64,000 nt of DNA from Amia ocellicauda (GCF_036373705.1 NC_089869.1:11605676-11669675), one strand, 5' to 3'; positions 1-13,745 are shown, numbered from the stretch's first letter. Notes: a model not told the origin generated them from the sequence alone. Program-made: numbers and translations.

Positions 1-1761
1 GAACCTAAGGACTGCTTTTGAAGAGCAGAACCCAGAGGAGGACCTGACTGAAAGCCCCTCTTCTCTATGTCTGTCCCCCTGTAGTTGTTCAAAGGCACAT
101 TACACCTTCAAAGCAGGATGAAGGCCTGCCTGAGACTGTTGCCATGTTGGCAGTGATACTGGCATCAGTGCTGCTCCCAACACATTCAACTGCTAACCCC
201 CCACCATCACTACTACTCCTAACACCCCTACTTTCCCAAACAGGACAGAGCCACGTCTCTCTATTCCTTTAGTCTCCATTCCCCTCTCTCTCTACTCCAC
301 ACAATAAATATTTTACACCGTGTACACAACACAATGCCACATGAGGCTGTTTGGCTGTAGCATGTAAACTCAGGAATATGGTAGCCTTGCAAGGGATGCT
401 GGAATACAACTCACTAGTGGAGATCAGAAATGCCACAGCACCTACTCTCAAATAGGGTCTTGAGAGAGCATTCCAGTACACTGAAGGTTTGACACTTGCC
501 CCGGTCAGAGAAACACAAACATTACCAGACCGGTTGAACAGTAAAAATGTGGCATGACTAATTAGCCACAGAGGTCTTAACTCAGTAATCTGTGCAATGC
601 CTGTCTAGGACCTCATGCAGGTGTTGACAGCCCTGAAGCATTACCCAGAACAGGGATGAAAAGAAAATGCTTCAAAGCTGCAGTCCTGGAAGGCAAACCC
701 AACAGATTTTGTGTGTCTCTTTAGAATACCCTACCGGGGGAGCTATGAAATGAGTCTGACTAATAATTTAATTAGATTTAAATTACACATTTGGGTGGAA
801 TAAAACCCTGTAGGCCTTTAAGTACCTTTACACTGTGTCAAGCCTATTTCACTGTAGTGACTCTTAACCCTAACTTGCTAATGCAGATCTCTGCTGTGTA
901 TAGTTCCAACTCAGTTGTTGAGGGGCCACAAGGTCTTCTGGATTATAATCCATTCCAGCTCTCTCATACATAGTTGTCGTAATTACACGGTTAACTGGAT
1001 GAATTCTCTCTATCCATGCTCCGAAAGGCACTGGGGACTGTATCCATAGCATATTAGTTTAAAAGCTACTCAATGTAGTGGAAAAAGATAAACAATCCTT
1101 AGTGAAAAGTAATATTAATCCTGCTATAGACACTGTAGGCACACCCCTTTTAATTATAGATGGCTGAAATTGTTCCATAAAGCTATCAAGTCTAAGAAGC
1201 ATGACAGTCCTGCTACGGGGACAAGGCAAGCCAATCAGATTCTTCTGCTGGATATTCCAATGGCAACTGTCATGAAACTCACTTAGTAGACCACAGATAA
1301 GCAGTTAAAGGGTTATAAAGATTTATGAACTCAGATCCTCAGACCCTCTGCTTTTCCATGAGAATGAATTTGGGAAACTTGTGAATTTGCTGGCTTTGAT
1401 TGTGTAACACTAGACTGCATTGGGTCTGCTGTAGATAATTATGCAACAAAGCCCTAAACAAAGTCTACAAAGGCCCTTCCCGTCCACTTTGACAGTTTCA
1501 GAAAGACAAGGTAAGGCAGATAGATGTGTGTGTTAGGGTTATAGTAGATGCCTACAGGCTCATACTCTGGAGCTGTTCTCATAAAGGCCCAAGCCTAAGA
1601 GCAGGCAGCACCAGACATGTTGCTCTGCTTCTCACGCTGCAGTCTGTCTAATCCTGTGCAGCTCACACGGCACACACACACTGGACCAGGATTCCCTGTG
1701 CTGTGCCGTCTCACATCGCGTGTCCAATTGCGATCAGCACAGTCAGAGCTTGCCTTTGCAG
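1..1761. other. Anonymous intergenic or intronic DNA
   Basis: No exon with convincing protein similarity or paired splice sites is visible. The sequence is AT-moderate and unique-looking, with no TIRs, tandem repeats or LINE signatures that I recognise. Confidence 0.4.
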
Positions 1762-1915
1762 AGGCGTCCTTCATTTACGTATGTATGGACCCGACGAGGA
1801 ATTCAGTGACGAGTCTCAGAGCATGTACTCGCTCTGCCCGAGCATGACAGAGTCACGCCCCAGGAATCCTAAGCGCAAACCTGCCCAGGCTTGGACAGGG
1901 GGTGCAGACACGTAG
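1762..1915 (+). CDS. Possible terminal coding exon, unrecognised
   Basis: A good acceptor (pyrimidine-rich GCTTGCCTTTGCAG) ends at 1761. One frame, entered with one base carried over, stays open for 50 codons to TAG at 1913-1915. The peptide is acidic then basic, with the segment MYGPDEEFSDESQSMY followed by TESRPRNPKRKP, a composition more like a cytoplasmic tail than random DNA. I do not recognise the family and see no partner exon, so this could be a chance open frame beside a chance acceptor. Confidence 0.2.
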
Positions 1916-2183
1916 GGAGGCGAGCGAGACTCATACTATATTGTGAGATGGATGCATCTCAGGTGTTATGAGTTTGACATCCCAGTGTGAGCTAGCTATC
2001 TTATTCTGAGCGCTCTCACACAGACAGCTGTGTGGTGTTTGAACACTGGAACAAAGCTACTGATTTTCTGCTTCAACAGCAGTGGAAAATACGGCCTGTA
2101 GCGAACCAAAGCATTAAACCAAAAGTTAATCTCACTTCTGCGTAACTATATGTAGAACACTGTATGTTAGTGTTTGTAAAACC

Positions 2184-2249
2184 ATGTAAGTTGCCTTGGA
2201 TAAGGGCATTACAATGAGAACAACAATAATAACAACAAAAATAATAATT
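2184..2249 (+). repeat. 5'-truncated SINE/L2-type 3' tail
   Basis: The segment TGTAAGTTGCCTTGGATAAG followed by an A/AAT-rich run matches the widespread fish retroposon tail of the form TGTAAGTCGCTTTGGATAA...(AAT)n. Related tails occur at 48,836 (plus) and about 35,776 (minus). No tRNA-like head is visible, so the copy is truncated. Confidence 0.6.
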
Positions 2250-3720
2250 GGGAATCTCGTTGGTTCCCCTGTAGAAACACTGCAGGTTGAGATCCTTGGA
2301 TAAATAATCAACTGGCAAGCTACCACCCCTTGTATGTTACCTTTGTTATTGTGTTCTGTTCAGAGTGGGCCGTGTTGATCACCCATGTATGACCCATGAT
2401 CATGGATCTGAAAATCCATTCGACCCAATCCAACTCAAACAAGACAAAGACAAACAGCCCCTCAGCGAACTGCAGCCACAGTGTTATTGGAGGCTGACGG
2501 GAGGGTAGAGTCTTACCTGCACTCTGTACTGTGTTCAAGTAGCTGTCTTCAGAAAGGACCTGCAGAGAGACATAGACACAGAGGTGAATTTGCTTTACTA
2601 CCACAGAAGGGTTTACACTTTGACTGCCAGATTATGATAATAATGATAATAATCATAATAATAGGGAGTTTTATTGGTTGCCCTGAACACATCAGACAAA
2701 CATTGAATCACAGCTGGCAACATTACCTCATACTACAGGATTGTAAAAAAAACAGCTCCCATTACTAAATGATGGAAGGTCGCACTGTCTTCAGGTTCCA
2801 TTCCACCCAAAACTCTTAACTACCTGATTCATCTCCTTGGCATCTTAATAGAAGCAGTTTAACTACCCTGCCCATTCCTGAGACATGGAGGAATGGAGAC
2901 CCCTGCTCTAAAGAGGGGCAACATCAGCCTCGCTTCCCCTCCATAAACCGATTCACATTTTTGACTGAAGCTTGATTATATGGAAAAGCTAAACGAGGCA
3001 TTCAGAATCCAGCCCCTTGCAAGTGAATACAGGTCGGGGGAAGACAGCGGAAACGCAACATATTTCCGAGACCAGAACAGTAGTCACAACTGCTTTAACT
3101 GGTTTATAGGAACCTACATTCTGTTTAGGTTCCCAATGTGAATCCAGAAAGAAAGGAAAAACCTCAATTCACAAAGGCACTCTTGATGACTCTAATTATC
3201 AGACAGACCCTTACTTGTCTCAGTATTATATATACAATATCTAATCTGTGATTGTGTAGTAGTCATCCCAGTTAAACACATACGTGTTTTCTCAAGTTAG
3301 CTGTTTATATATAATTAGTGTGCAAAGCATGGGGCCTACAGCAAATGATAGGGAAATGTAATCACCTATGATTTTCCAAAACACCAGTAAATCCGACTAA
3401 ACGTTTTCCTAGATAATATCACTTTCCCTAACATGAGGCACATGCAGTATTTATGCAAGATAATACCAGAATCGGCCATGCTCATGCAGAAGACTTAATT
3501 CCCCATCCAGGAGAAAAAGCTCAGTGCGTACGTTACTTAAATGATCTTATGAAATGGAAACAAGAATGAAAAAGAGGTTTCCTTTCGGTTGTCGGTGTAT
3601 CGATCGGTTGATGTTATGCTGCGAAGAAAGCAGTATTGACGGATGACGCAATCCAGCCTATTGTAACAAATCAATGACAACTCCCAGACAAAGTCAAACA
3701 AAGTATCCCACAGTGCGGCG
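2250..3720. other. Anonymous DNA
   Basis: AT-rich unique sequence with a short GATAATAAT-type low-complexity patch near 2,634-2,662. No gene or element is recognised. Confidence 0.4.
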
Positions 3721-3937
3721 AAATTGTGGCGGCGTTAGTGTTGCGCACATGTCCGCAGTTCTGCGCGGCTCCACCAATGAGGTCGGTGGGATTCTGCAGA
3801 TCTGCGCATAACTGCGTGAATCTGCCATGCAATAACGCGAGCTGTCTGCCGGAGAACCAATTTGTTCGTGGTGTTAATAATAAACTAGCGAATAAATACA
3901 CACTGGAGACGGATGGTGGTCTGTGTATGTCTGTATA
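3721..3937 (+). promoter_or_regulatory. GC-richer, CpG-containing candidate promoter
   Basis: This 200-bp patch is richer in CpG (GTGGCGGCG, TGCGCGG, AACGCGAG) than the AT-rich flanks and carries a CCAAT box in CTCCACCAATGAGG near 3,770. It lies just upstream of a possible first coding exon at 3,938. A short CpG-bearing promoter is the simplest reading, but no transcription evidence is available. Confidence 0.3.
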
Positions 3938-3952
3938 ATGGAACAGCCGCTT
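3938..3952 (+). CDS. Possible first coding exon (MEQPL|)
   Basis: ATGGAACAGCCGCTT is followed at once by the strong donor GTAAGTAC, giving a five-residue first coding exon ending in phase 0. It sits at the 3' edge of a CpG-bearing patch with a CCAAT box, where a start exon is expected. No following exon can be assigned. The coding-like exon at 22,610 is on the same strand, but linking the two would be a guess, and CHCHD1 would then lie inside the intron on the opposite strand. Confidence 0.25.
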
Positions 3953-6900
3953 GTAAGTACATCAGGTTCTTCATTACTACGCAGGTAACCCCCCTCCGCC
4001 ACCGCAAACCATTTTGCCCATGCATATCCTAATCCTGCACACTTTCCATTCATACAAGCACAAGTATGTCGCAGCTATCAGGTTAACCTCGGATTGTATT
4101 ATAATTAGAATTATTTGGACTGTTGCGGTTATTGACGTCCTGTCATTATGTTAACCCTCTGCTATCCCCCTGGCCTATCTCTCCCATTTCTGTTTTTAAT
4201 ACCGAAGCGAATTAAAAGTGAGGTTTTATTTTATTTAAATCCACGGGTAGCTAAATACTAAGGGCGTTGGCATTTAAATCTACTGTATGTGGGCAAGCCC
4301 GTCTATATTTCTTGGTTCTTTGGACGTATAATTAAGCGCGTTTAACCAAAGTTACAATTGGATTTTATTGCACTTTAAACATGTATTTGTACAAAATAAT
4401 ACCTTGCCAGTAGTCAGATAACGGGCTCTGAATTCTTATTACCCAAGCTGTTAGAGCACTGAGGACAATCTAAATCAACTATTGTTGCTGGGATTTTTCT
4501 TTCTTCTTTTGTCCATTAAAATGTAAAATAAATACGTTTATATTATTTTAAAACGTAACTATCGCGTTGATTAGTGTCTGGATAACACAATAAAAGAATC
4601 ATAATAACAATAATAATAAAATATATCATTTATTTTAAGTTTATGCATGCAAAGTGATAAACAAAAGACACGTATACAATTGCATATTCCAATGTGTCCA
4701 TTTAAAACACACCTAATATTGAAATAGAAATGTTAATAGACCTGTCAATGTTAAAATTGCGAGCCCCAACACGTGAGTTGGACCCACGACCCATGAGTGT
4801 CACAAGCCCCAGGTCTCCTTTACATAGGTGTGTTCGCCCAGCATTTACACAACCATTGCGTGGGAAAATCGGGCTGGCATTACTACCTAACAATAAGTGC
4901 CACTGCCGTGCATTGATTTAAGAAAATATGAAAAGCAGTCATTCGAGGATCAATACCTTATTATTCGAAAGACTATAGGCAGTACCCCCCCAAAAAATAA
5001 CAAAAGCAAACACAAAAAGGACGGAGGAAAAGCAAAAATCAATGTCTGTCATCCAAAAATGGACTACATCCTTCTTCCTGAAAGATTGTCTATTGACAGC
5101 TTCATGTGTGAAGCAGGTAACTGGGACACAGTACCCCCAATGAGGCTGCAACAGCCTGAGCATAAACGCGTGTCAGGTCGCAATTATTATTAGGCTTATG
5201 AATATGAACCATATTGCACAGCATTACAATGACGACCCCATGCCAGGTGTGCATGCCACATACCTCGCCACAAGCCAGCAGCCAGCAGCAGCAGCATGCA
5301 ATGATCAGAGCGCAGGTGTCCTTTGCCGCTGCACCCATCCTGCGGTGAGGGTCCCTTGCCTGCTCTCCCTACAGCGGCTCTGCCCCATCGCTCCCCATGC
5401 CCGCCGGGAGTGCCCGTCCGTGGGTGAAGTAGCTCCTAGATAGCGTGGACCGACAGGCAGGATGGGGCGATCCCTCGTCCGTCTCAGTGCAAGACTGCCG
5501 GTGACAATAGCTCCGATGCGGTCGTGCTCCGTTCAGGAAATCGCAAACTCCCGTATAGGATCGCAGGGGCTCGGTCTCGCTGTGCCGGACGCAGCGTGCC
5601 GTGGATCTATATTTGTAGGTCTTCTTGCTGGTGCCCAAGTGTCACTGAAACGAGACACCGCTTAAAAGGGCGAGCCGCTTCTAGTAAAGGGAGCATATGA
5701 CGAGAATAAATACACACACACACGCACTGTAACAAGTATGGTGTTGCAAGCCTATATAGGCGTCGCTGCGGCACCCAGCTCCGCACTGTGCACCAGATCT
5801 CACAGACCGGCTCTAACAGCCCCTTCCAGCTGCAACACAGGGAAGCTGAACACACCAGTGGAAGATGTAAAACTGGAGCCCACGATCCGCTGCTCTGGAG
5901 CGATTGGTCGGGGCGGGAATGATAGGCTTTGAAAGAGAAGGGGTGGATCTCTTTATTTACACCCGTGCCCTCTCCCAACGGGACAAAGAGCTTTGTTGTA
6001 ACCCAACTGCATTGTAACAACCAAGGCACCCCGTCCCGCTCACTATGCATGCGTGTGCGTTTGCATGTGTCGGTGAACGCACTCGGGTGACTGTGGGAGT
6101 TCAGGTGTGTTGCGCCGATTGTGTGGATTGGCAACAACAACATGGGAATGCACTAGCATTGCAGTTGACTGGCTGGATTGGAAACGCAATGCCCGTGTGT
6201 TTATGTCACCACACTTTCTGTGATTTAAAGAAAAAAACAAGACGTGTTTTTATTAAAAATCTGACCACAACTATGTTTTAGAGAGCTGCTTTGCTTGCAT
6301 GCTGGAGGTTAAATCAGCTCATGATTGTGCGCTCCTGTCACTTTCTCCTCCCGCAAACGACCCGCAAACTTCCCCGTCCGGCTAGGTCGGCGTTAATGAT
6401 TGTTTGGGGATTTCGTGACAGTCAAGGTCTGGTGATCACCCTAGGCAGTAATCAACAGGCACATGTTAACCCACTTGGACTTGTACTGTCCGGTATCCCG
6501 GGTCAGACAGATGTTCGGCTGTCACTGAGGAGCCGACACCCCCCCCCCCGCAAAAACATCTGCATCTCACAAAGCCAATGGCTAATTGCTTAACGCGGGA
6601 CGTGGCACTGCCTGTTTGTTGGGAGAAAAACAAACGTGCAGATAAAAAAGATTATCTAACCTTTGTCACTGTTTGTATTCAAGGAGTGGCAGCCTGCTCG
6701 CCTCCTAAGGCCAATTAGGCACGTATCCGCCAGAAACCACGATTACAACTCCGAAGGGTAACATCATTCATTATTAAACAGCATGTCAGGGACTGATTCT
6801 TGTGCTGGGTTATAGTGGCTGTGGCGACCATAAAGACAGACTAACTGCTGTCCTAGAAAGAAAAAAACAAAACAAAAAACATGCATCCAAAAGACTATTA

Positions 6901-8142
6901 AGTGTTTAATTTAAATTTTACTGCAACAAAGTGAATTGCCGGTTGATCATTAACAACTGGCTGGTTTCTAATTGAAGTTAAATAACCTAAAGGCAGAAAT
7001 AGAATACAATGAAATTCAAGAAATCGAATTAAGCTCTGTATAAACGGTGACTTGAATTATATTTATAGATTCTTATTTTCTTTGCACATAATCTTGTTTT
7101 GACATGTCATTATACACTCTTCAGTGGCGTTTAGGTTTGTATGGAAACAATACTAAATTTAACACTGTGCTCATCACAGAGACATTTGTACTGGGAATAT
7201 TAATGTTGACACATTGATAGTCGTTATGGTTGCTTTTGCATCCCCAAACATGAAAGGCACGATTTATAGATAATCTGTTCAACACCAGATCAGTGATTTC
7301 ACAACGCTACACAAACTGTCCTGTCAAATGTTTCGGTGGTCCCTCTTGTCACTGTTTTTCCTGGCTTCTGACGTATAAATCCACCACTGACGGAGATAGT
7401 CATAAGCCGATTATAATCAGATTTTATTTTTTAAGTAGCTTCAAGAATATTCCCATCTCTTCTGAGAATTGGTTGTTAAAAACTCAATCTCACCCACAGA
7501 TGGCGGAGAAGGCAATTAAAATGTACTTTTGTTTAAAATGCGTCCACGAACTTGTGCATTAACCAATCAATTGCAAAGTGTCTACTTCAAAGTATTTGCT
7601 TGACATAGCTGCAATTTGAAGGAAGACATCAAACGAAAATATCATGAAACGGAAATCCCAGGCACTTTCCATTTTCTTATCTGACCTAGTTCAAAGGAGG
7701 GGCTGTGTTGCTTTACTATTAGTGCATGAAACTGTTTGGGACACCAAGCTTCTTATAGCCGGCTACTTTTAACTCAGCTACACCGTGTATTCCAGCTTTT
7801 TTTTTTCTTCTCTCCTTCAGTGACTGTAAACAGTAATAGATCCTGAAGGACGCGTGTCTAATCAGGTGAAAGGTCACCTGTCTGCTGCACACAAGCTCAA
7901 AAATATTTTGACTACACATCTGACACCCGAGCTATGCACATCCTAAGGTCAGAAAAATAGAATGAATGGGGGAAGCCTGGAATTGCATCAGTCCAATACT
8001 TTACACAGGCTGGCCAGGTTTGGGTGCATTAAGGATTGTTTAAACAAGTAAACACAAAAACAAGAAGCCAGAAAATAGTGAAACAAGTTAACCATCACAG
8101 AGAGAACAAGTGTTTTTGTACTATTTGAAGGACCACAAGAAG
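3953..8142. other. Anonymous DNA with a GC-richer section at about 5.2-6.6 kb
   Basis: Several open frames of 60-178 codons lie in the GC-richer section at 5,200-6,600. They overlap on both strands, lack family motifs, and none has a convincing start plus splice context, so none is called. That section may be a CpG-bearing promoter or a GC-rich intron. The rest (4.0-5.2 and 6.6-8.1 kb) is AT-rich and anonymous. Confidence 0.4.
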
Positions 8143-9238
8143 TCACCGTTCAAAAGTTTGGGGTCACTTAGAAATGTCCTTGTTTTCAAAAGAAAAGCAA
8201 TTTTTTGTCCATTAAAATAACATAAAATTGATCAGAAATACAGTGTAGACATTGTTAATGTTGTAAATGACTATTGTAGCTGGAAACGGCTACTACTCCC
8301 TTCACAGAACAGCGCAAATTGGCTCTAACCAGAATAGAAAGAGGAGTGGGAGGCCCCGGTGCATAACCGAGTAAAAGGACAAATACATTCGAGTGTCTAG
8401 TTTGAGAAACAGACGCCTCACAGGTCCTCAGCTGGCAGCTTCATTAAATAGTACACCAGTCTCAATGTCAACAGTGAAGAGGCGACTCCGGGATGCTGGC
8501 CTTCTAGGCAGAGTTGCAAAGAAATAAAAATAAAATATTAAGATGGGCAAGAGAACACAGACACTGGACAGAGGAAGATTGGAAAAGTGTTATGGACAGA
8601 CAAATCTAAGTTTGAGGTGTTCAGATCACAAAGAAGAACATTCGTGAGACACAGACCAAATGAAAAGATGCTGGAGGAGAGCTCGACGCCATCTGTCAAG
8701 CATGGTGGAGGCAATGTGATGGTCTGGGGGTGCTTTGGTGGTGGTAAAGCGGGAGATTTGTACAGGGTAAAAGGGATCTTGATGAAGGAAGGCTATCATT
8801 CCATTTTTCAACGCCATGCCATACCCTGTGGACGGCGCTTGATCGGAGCCAACTTCCTCCTACAACAGGACAATGACCCAAAGCACAGCTCCAAACTATG
8901 CAAGAACTATTTATGGAAGAAGCAGTCAGCTGGTATTCTGTCTATAATGGAGTTGTCAGCACAGCCACCAGATCTCAACCCTATTGAGCTGATGTGGGAG
9001 CTTTTGTATGGTAATGCAAAAGGTCTGCAAGGCTGTAATTGCTGCAAATTGAGGATTCTTTGACGAAAGCAAAGTTTGAAGGACACAATTAATTTTTCAA
9101 TTAAAAATCATTATTTCTAACCTTGTCAATGACTGTATTTCCTATTCATTTAGCTATATTTCCTATTCAAACTCATTTCATGTATGTTTTCATGGAAAAC
9201 AAGGACATTTCTATGTGACCCCAAACTTTTGAACAGAA

Positions 9239-9240
<2 letters not shown>
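8143..9240 (+). mobile_element. Tc1/mariner-like DNA transposon, inactive
   Basis: The two ends are inverted copies. The left end reads GTTCAAAAGTTTGGGGTCAC then TTAGAAATGTCCTTGTTTT; the right end (about 9,196-9,235) is its reverse complement with few changes. The roughly 1.1-kb length fits a DD34E Tc1-like element, and the interior codes a decayed transposase. The right end runs straight into a (TA)n tract, so the TA target duplication is hidden there. Outer limits are uncertain by several bases. Confidence 0.85.
8300..9063 (+). pseudogene. Decayed Tc1-like transposase
   Basis: The best-preserved part is an open frame at 8,587-9,063. It holds the Tc1 catalytic-domain signatures LWTDKSKFEVF near its start, GGGNVMVWGCF, QQDNDPKHSS and PPDLNPIELMW. 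These cover the regions of the first two catalytic Asp residues and the LNPIE segment with the Glu. The upstream helix-turn-helix half (about 8,300-8,580) is recognisable only piecemeal and is cut by stops, for example TAA after GTTGCAAAGAAA near 8,525. The product cannot be functional. Confidence 0.85.

Positions 9241-9245
<5 letters not shown>

Positions 9246-9282
<37 letters not shown>
9246..9282. repeat. (TA)n microsatellite
   Basis: About 18 TA units directly abut the right end of the Tc1-like element, possibly grown from its TA target duplication. Confidence 0.9.
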
Positions 9283-9283
<1 letters not shown>

Positions 9284-12200
9284 TTGCAAGAAAACAAAAA
9301 ACAAAATGGAGCACATTCAAAAATAGAATACTGGAAGTCTTGTGTTTCCCTTCCATAGACAAAGGCCTGATTACAGGTAAGGGTTGAGACACATCTCGGC
9401 TTAATCAGTATGGACAGTAAATAGGCGGAAGAGGAAAGGAGAGCCTGGCAATGCCCCTTCCTTAGCACAGAGTACCCCTCCCTACCTATGACCCGCCAAT
9501 ACCAAGATGCACGCGACCGCGAAGACACGACTAGGAAACGGACGGCAAGACAGACATAACATCCCTACTCGGCATCGGGGAGGAAACCGCATGGTCATCT
9601 AATGAGGAAAGACTAAAGTAAACTTCTTTCCCTAGCAGAGTCTGATTCCGTTAGCACTGATTTTATAATCACACCAGTCCTGTTCCAGACAGACCCAAAG
9701 GCTATAAATACGGAAAAAACATTTAAAGAAACAAATAAATCATAATCTTGTGTCTGATTAAATCCTACACAATTCACAAGAGTCTGGTAAGATCAGAGGT
9801 CCTGTATCCCTTGTTGGACACAAATACTTCAGCAATGGAATACGGATACATTTTCCCTGAACTGAAATGCCCATGAATTCAAACAAATGGAAATGGGGAA
9901 ATGTTTTTCTGCCTGAAGTATTACAAAAAAAATACCCAAGGAAAGTTCATAGAAGTAAAGGTTTAGTAAAAACAAACACGCAAACATCAGAATGACAATA
10001 GTGACAAGGTACTGTAGTAAAATACTGGAGAGCGATTTCAACTTTTATACTTTCACTGTAATCAGAATAGCCATCAGGATGGATTTGTTTTCCTGGCAGG
10101 TAATCCAATAAAGCAATGAAGCAATCAAACAAAGCCTCTTTTGGAAAGCATCTTCTTTGTTATCAGATTGATTCTATAACAATCACATTTCACACGGTGC
10201 GCAGTGGACAGTCAGAGTGCTTTGAGGGCGAGCAGAGGAAGCAGATTTGATCAGAAGGACGGGGTTGGGGGGTATAGTACAGAAGACAGCACACTGGTTA
10301 TGTGTTTCTATGTGATTCAGTCCACGTGTGTGAACGGGGTGAGGGGGCATTCATGAACTCTCCAGAACATTGGGCATGGATGTGAGCAAGACCCCCCCTT
10401 GTACAGCAGGCTGAGCCACTCCAGGTTACGCCCACTACGGCCTTATATATATAAGTCAATTTTAGGTACTGAATAATTCTGCCTTCTTGCAGTTTTAGAT
10501 TTAGACAGGTGTATGGAATTAAAAAAAATTATCATAATATGCTTTTCTGCTTGATCAACTCAAATTGTTCCAAGAGCCCAGAGCGTCAACCTGAAATGGA
10601 TCAAACGCTCTACAGTGAGTGTGTATTCCATCCTTGTCATGGGGTTGACTGTTCACATCTGGAGACAACACACAATCAGTCAGCACCCTTAGGACATCAA
10701 TCAGAGCTGGATTTCATCTTGTAATGACAGGTTCAGGGCAGAGGGGGGGAAAATACATGAGGCAGGTAAAAAGAGAAACTATCCAAGTGTGCACTTTTCG
10801 TTTTCAGTGATGGATGAATTAACAGATCCAGTTATAGCACAAGAACTAAATCTGTACACACCATATGTCGTCGAGAGAAAGTTAGAAGTGTCTACTGTAG
10901 CATTTGAACGTTTTTGAAGTGGGCATTGTTCAGCACAATCTCTCGGTTAAAACTGCCCGTCACCTTTAGCTTTAGCTTCTCTGTGATGTTGGGTAACATA
11001 CATACTATTTCAAGACTGCTTATTTCAATCTGGCAAAGCTCTGTGTGTGTTCTTGTACTTTGGAGTCCTAGTAGTCTCAGCTATAACATTGCAAAGCAAA
11101 TTGTAATCTGTAATGTATGAGTAGTTTTAAATAAAGTTAATCATGCATGAGAAAGAATAACACCTACTATGCTTGCTCCAGGAGATGGGATAAAATGTTT
11201 ATACAGCCCTGCGAACATTTTATTTAACAGCAAAAAAAATACACTTGCTTTTAATTAGTTATCTTAGGCAAATCCGGCTCAAGCAAATCGACTGGTCCTC
11301 AGTTGAGTTTTATGAAGAGAAAAGCTTTTGTACGTCTGAAATCGTTAATAAATGGCTCTACATGATACTGTAATGTGATGACCTTTTCAATGCTGTAACA
11401 GTATACTTAATTAGAGAAATAATCATCAAGAGTGAATTTGCAGCGCTGTAAATCCAGCCCATTTACTCTGCAGCAGCATTAAAAAAACTGGCAGCGCTTT
11501 ATGTTGATCTGATTAATAGCGTCTGCATTGCTGAAATAGATTCCTTGCTCTTCCTGCCTGCTAGGACTTAACCCCTTAGGACTTTAATTTTTTTATGTAG
11601 TTTAATTGTTCTTTTATTTCGTGATCATCTCAGTCATGTAGCCGGGACTGTGGTGAAACGTTAGGCTCGTCTCAGTCTAGTGCCGTGATTCTGCATGTCA
11701 TCTAACGCTATTTTGGTCTTCTACCATCTTGCTGTGGAACTGATGGTGTATCTTCCAGTATAGTTTACTTCAACACCAACACACTGCACTATGATTGACT
11801 TGATAAGACTCTGACTAGAATAAAACAAATGGAGGCTGTATTCAAAAAAGGCAAGAGCTCAGCACAAGAGGCAACGAATTCGCCTGCAGCACATTCCTAT
11901 AGAAAATAAATCTGTGCTTTTGACTTTATGACTCTTCTTGAGCCAGAAATTAAATACCCGAGGGCATACAAAACAATCCAGGGCAGATCATCAAAAAAAA
12001 AAAAAGACAGAAAAGCCTTTCAGGGTGTTCCATACAAGATGTTTAACTGCATGATTCATTTACTGTACACCACTGTTCAATCCAAAAACAATTTTTGGAT
12101 ATGTTTTGGGAATTGCTCTGCATTCATTGGCAAAATCTCAGTGAACATACAAAGATGTCCGGGAACTTGCCCAGCCTCTACTGCTTTTGTTCTTCATTGA

Positions 12201-12402
12201 AACCATGAAACATTGAGTCCCCCAATATGAAATACAGCTGTACACAGTAATGAAATCTCCTGGGCGAAAGCAAGTCCGGGGGGGGCTTACACAGTCTTTG
12301 TACTGCCCTGTAGGTGACTGTCTCTTTTAGTATCACCTCACCTGCCAGACCCTTTATGGCAACGTGACTTTGCTACCACTGCCTGGGCCTAGTTCCCTGG
12401 CC
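9283..12402. other. Anonymous DNA 3' of CHCHD1
   Basis: AT-rich unique sequence with short homopolymers (for example poly-A at 11,994-12,005). No coding exon, TIR or LINE motif is recognised. The CHCHD1 3' UTR must extend below 12,403, but I find no canonical AATAAA on the minus strand close to the stop. Confidence 0.4.
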
Positions 12403-13696
12403 CTATATCTCGTTATAGAGATTGGGATGTCGTCTCAGAAGGGTGTTGGCTTCTCTCGGCGGGAGGCGCTCTCCCTGGCCCTTCCTGTGCTGTCCCTGTT
12501 GAGCTTTCAATTCGGCCTGCAAGGAAAGACATGAGCGAGGGAGCGAGAGAGAGAGAGGATAACACAATTAATTAAATTTCCTGCACAATATCAATTCTTT
12601 CCATGTGACTATAGCAGAGTTTGACTAAGCGACCATCCCCCCATCCCTTTCCAGATTATTTTGTGCTCACTCCTTCATGGCTCATTATTTTTAAGAGTGG
12701 ATTGACTTCAATTTTAAAAATATATACATACATCTTTTATTGTACTTCACAAATTGTAAGCTTGAGAGTTCCACGCAACTTGGATTAATTGACTGGATTT
12801 CTGGATGAGAAATCTACAAAGAGAAATGCATCTCTCAACTTGTTCCAATATGGGATTTGTTACCAAACAGCACCTGGAATATTAACATTGCTGGTATAGA
12901 CTCTTGTGTACACAGAAACACATAAGCAGAGCTGTGGCAAAGGATTCAAAAAGAAAGAACGATGTGAAAATGAAAACCACAATGAAGGAAACCAGGAATA
13001 AAGTGAACTGAGAAGAATAGAGGGGAAACATGGCATCTGTTATTCAGAAACACAAGAATAAGTTCCAGGAAACCATTAAAGCAATTTATGCAGTTTCGCC
13101 AACTGACATTCCCTTTACCTTCAGGAAATAAATAAGTAAACAGCCTTGCAACTCTTCCCCATAAGATTCTAAACGCACATTTTAGCTCATGGGGAAATGC
13201 AGTTTTTGCGGAGTGACTAGTTGAGGATTACCTGTGCTTTGGCTGTGCACCGGTAGAAGGTCTGCACCTCTTTGGAGCAGGGAGTGTCCTTAAAGTCATT
13301 CTGCTTCCAGCAAGCCATCACCGCCATCATCTCTGTAATGCAGCTCGCCTCTGTAACACAAGCCCACTGTCACACGACATGCTCAGTTCATACTACACAT
13401 GCAAAGCCCTGCCACAATAGCACACTGTCCCAGTCCCCCATGAACGTAAACATAGATAACGTGCTTATAAAAAGGACCCTGTATTATCCTCTAGGCTGCA
13501 GAACGGCGGACTATTACAATAACGATGAATCTGTGACGTCAAACATAAACAAACAAGGCACATATACTTGTCTTCAAGTTCAGCACACTTCTCATACGCC
13601 TGCATCTGCTTCTACATGTAGTCTCTATGAACCAAATAACTAGTACAATAACATGAGAATAAAGTAAGAGGTAATTTGTAAGAATGGTAAACATGA

Positions 13697-13745
<49 letters not shown>

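Noticed and set aside
5369..5638. 89-codon minus-strand open frame in the GC-rich part
   Set aside because: Open in a GC-rich stretch with overlapping frames on both strands, no recognised motif and no splice context.
5607..6143. 178-codon minus-strand open frame
   Set aside because: Low-information peptide with no domain signature, in a GC-rich region where long chance frames are expected.
13272..13643. 123-codon plus-strand open frame
   Set aside because: Overlaps CHCHD1 exon 2 and intron in antisense; the minus-strand exon has clear CX9C motifs and splice sites.
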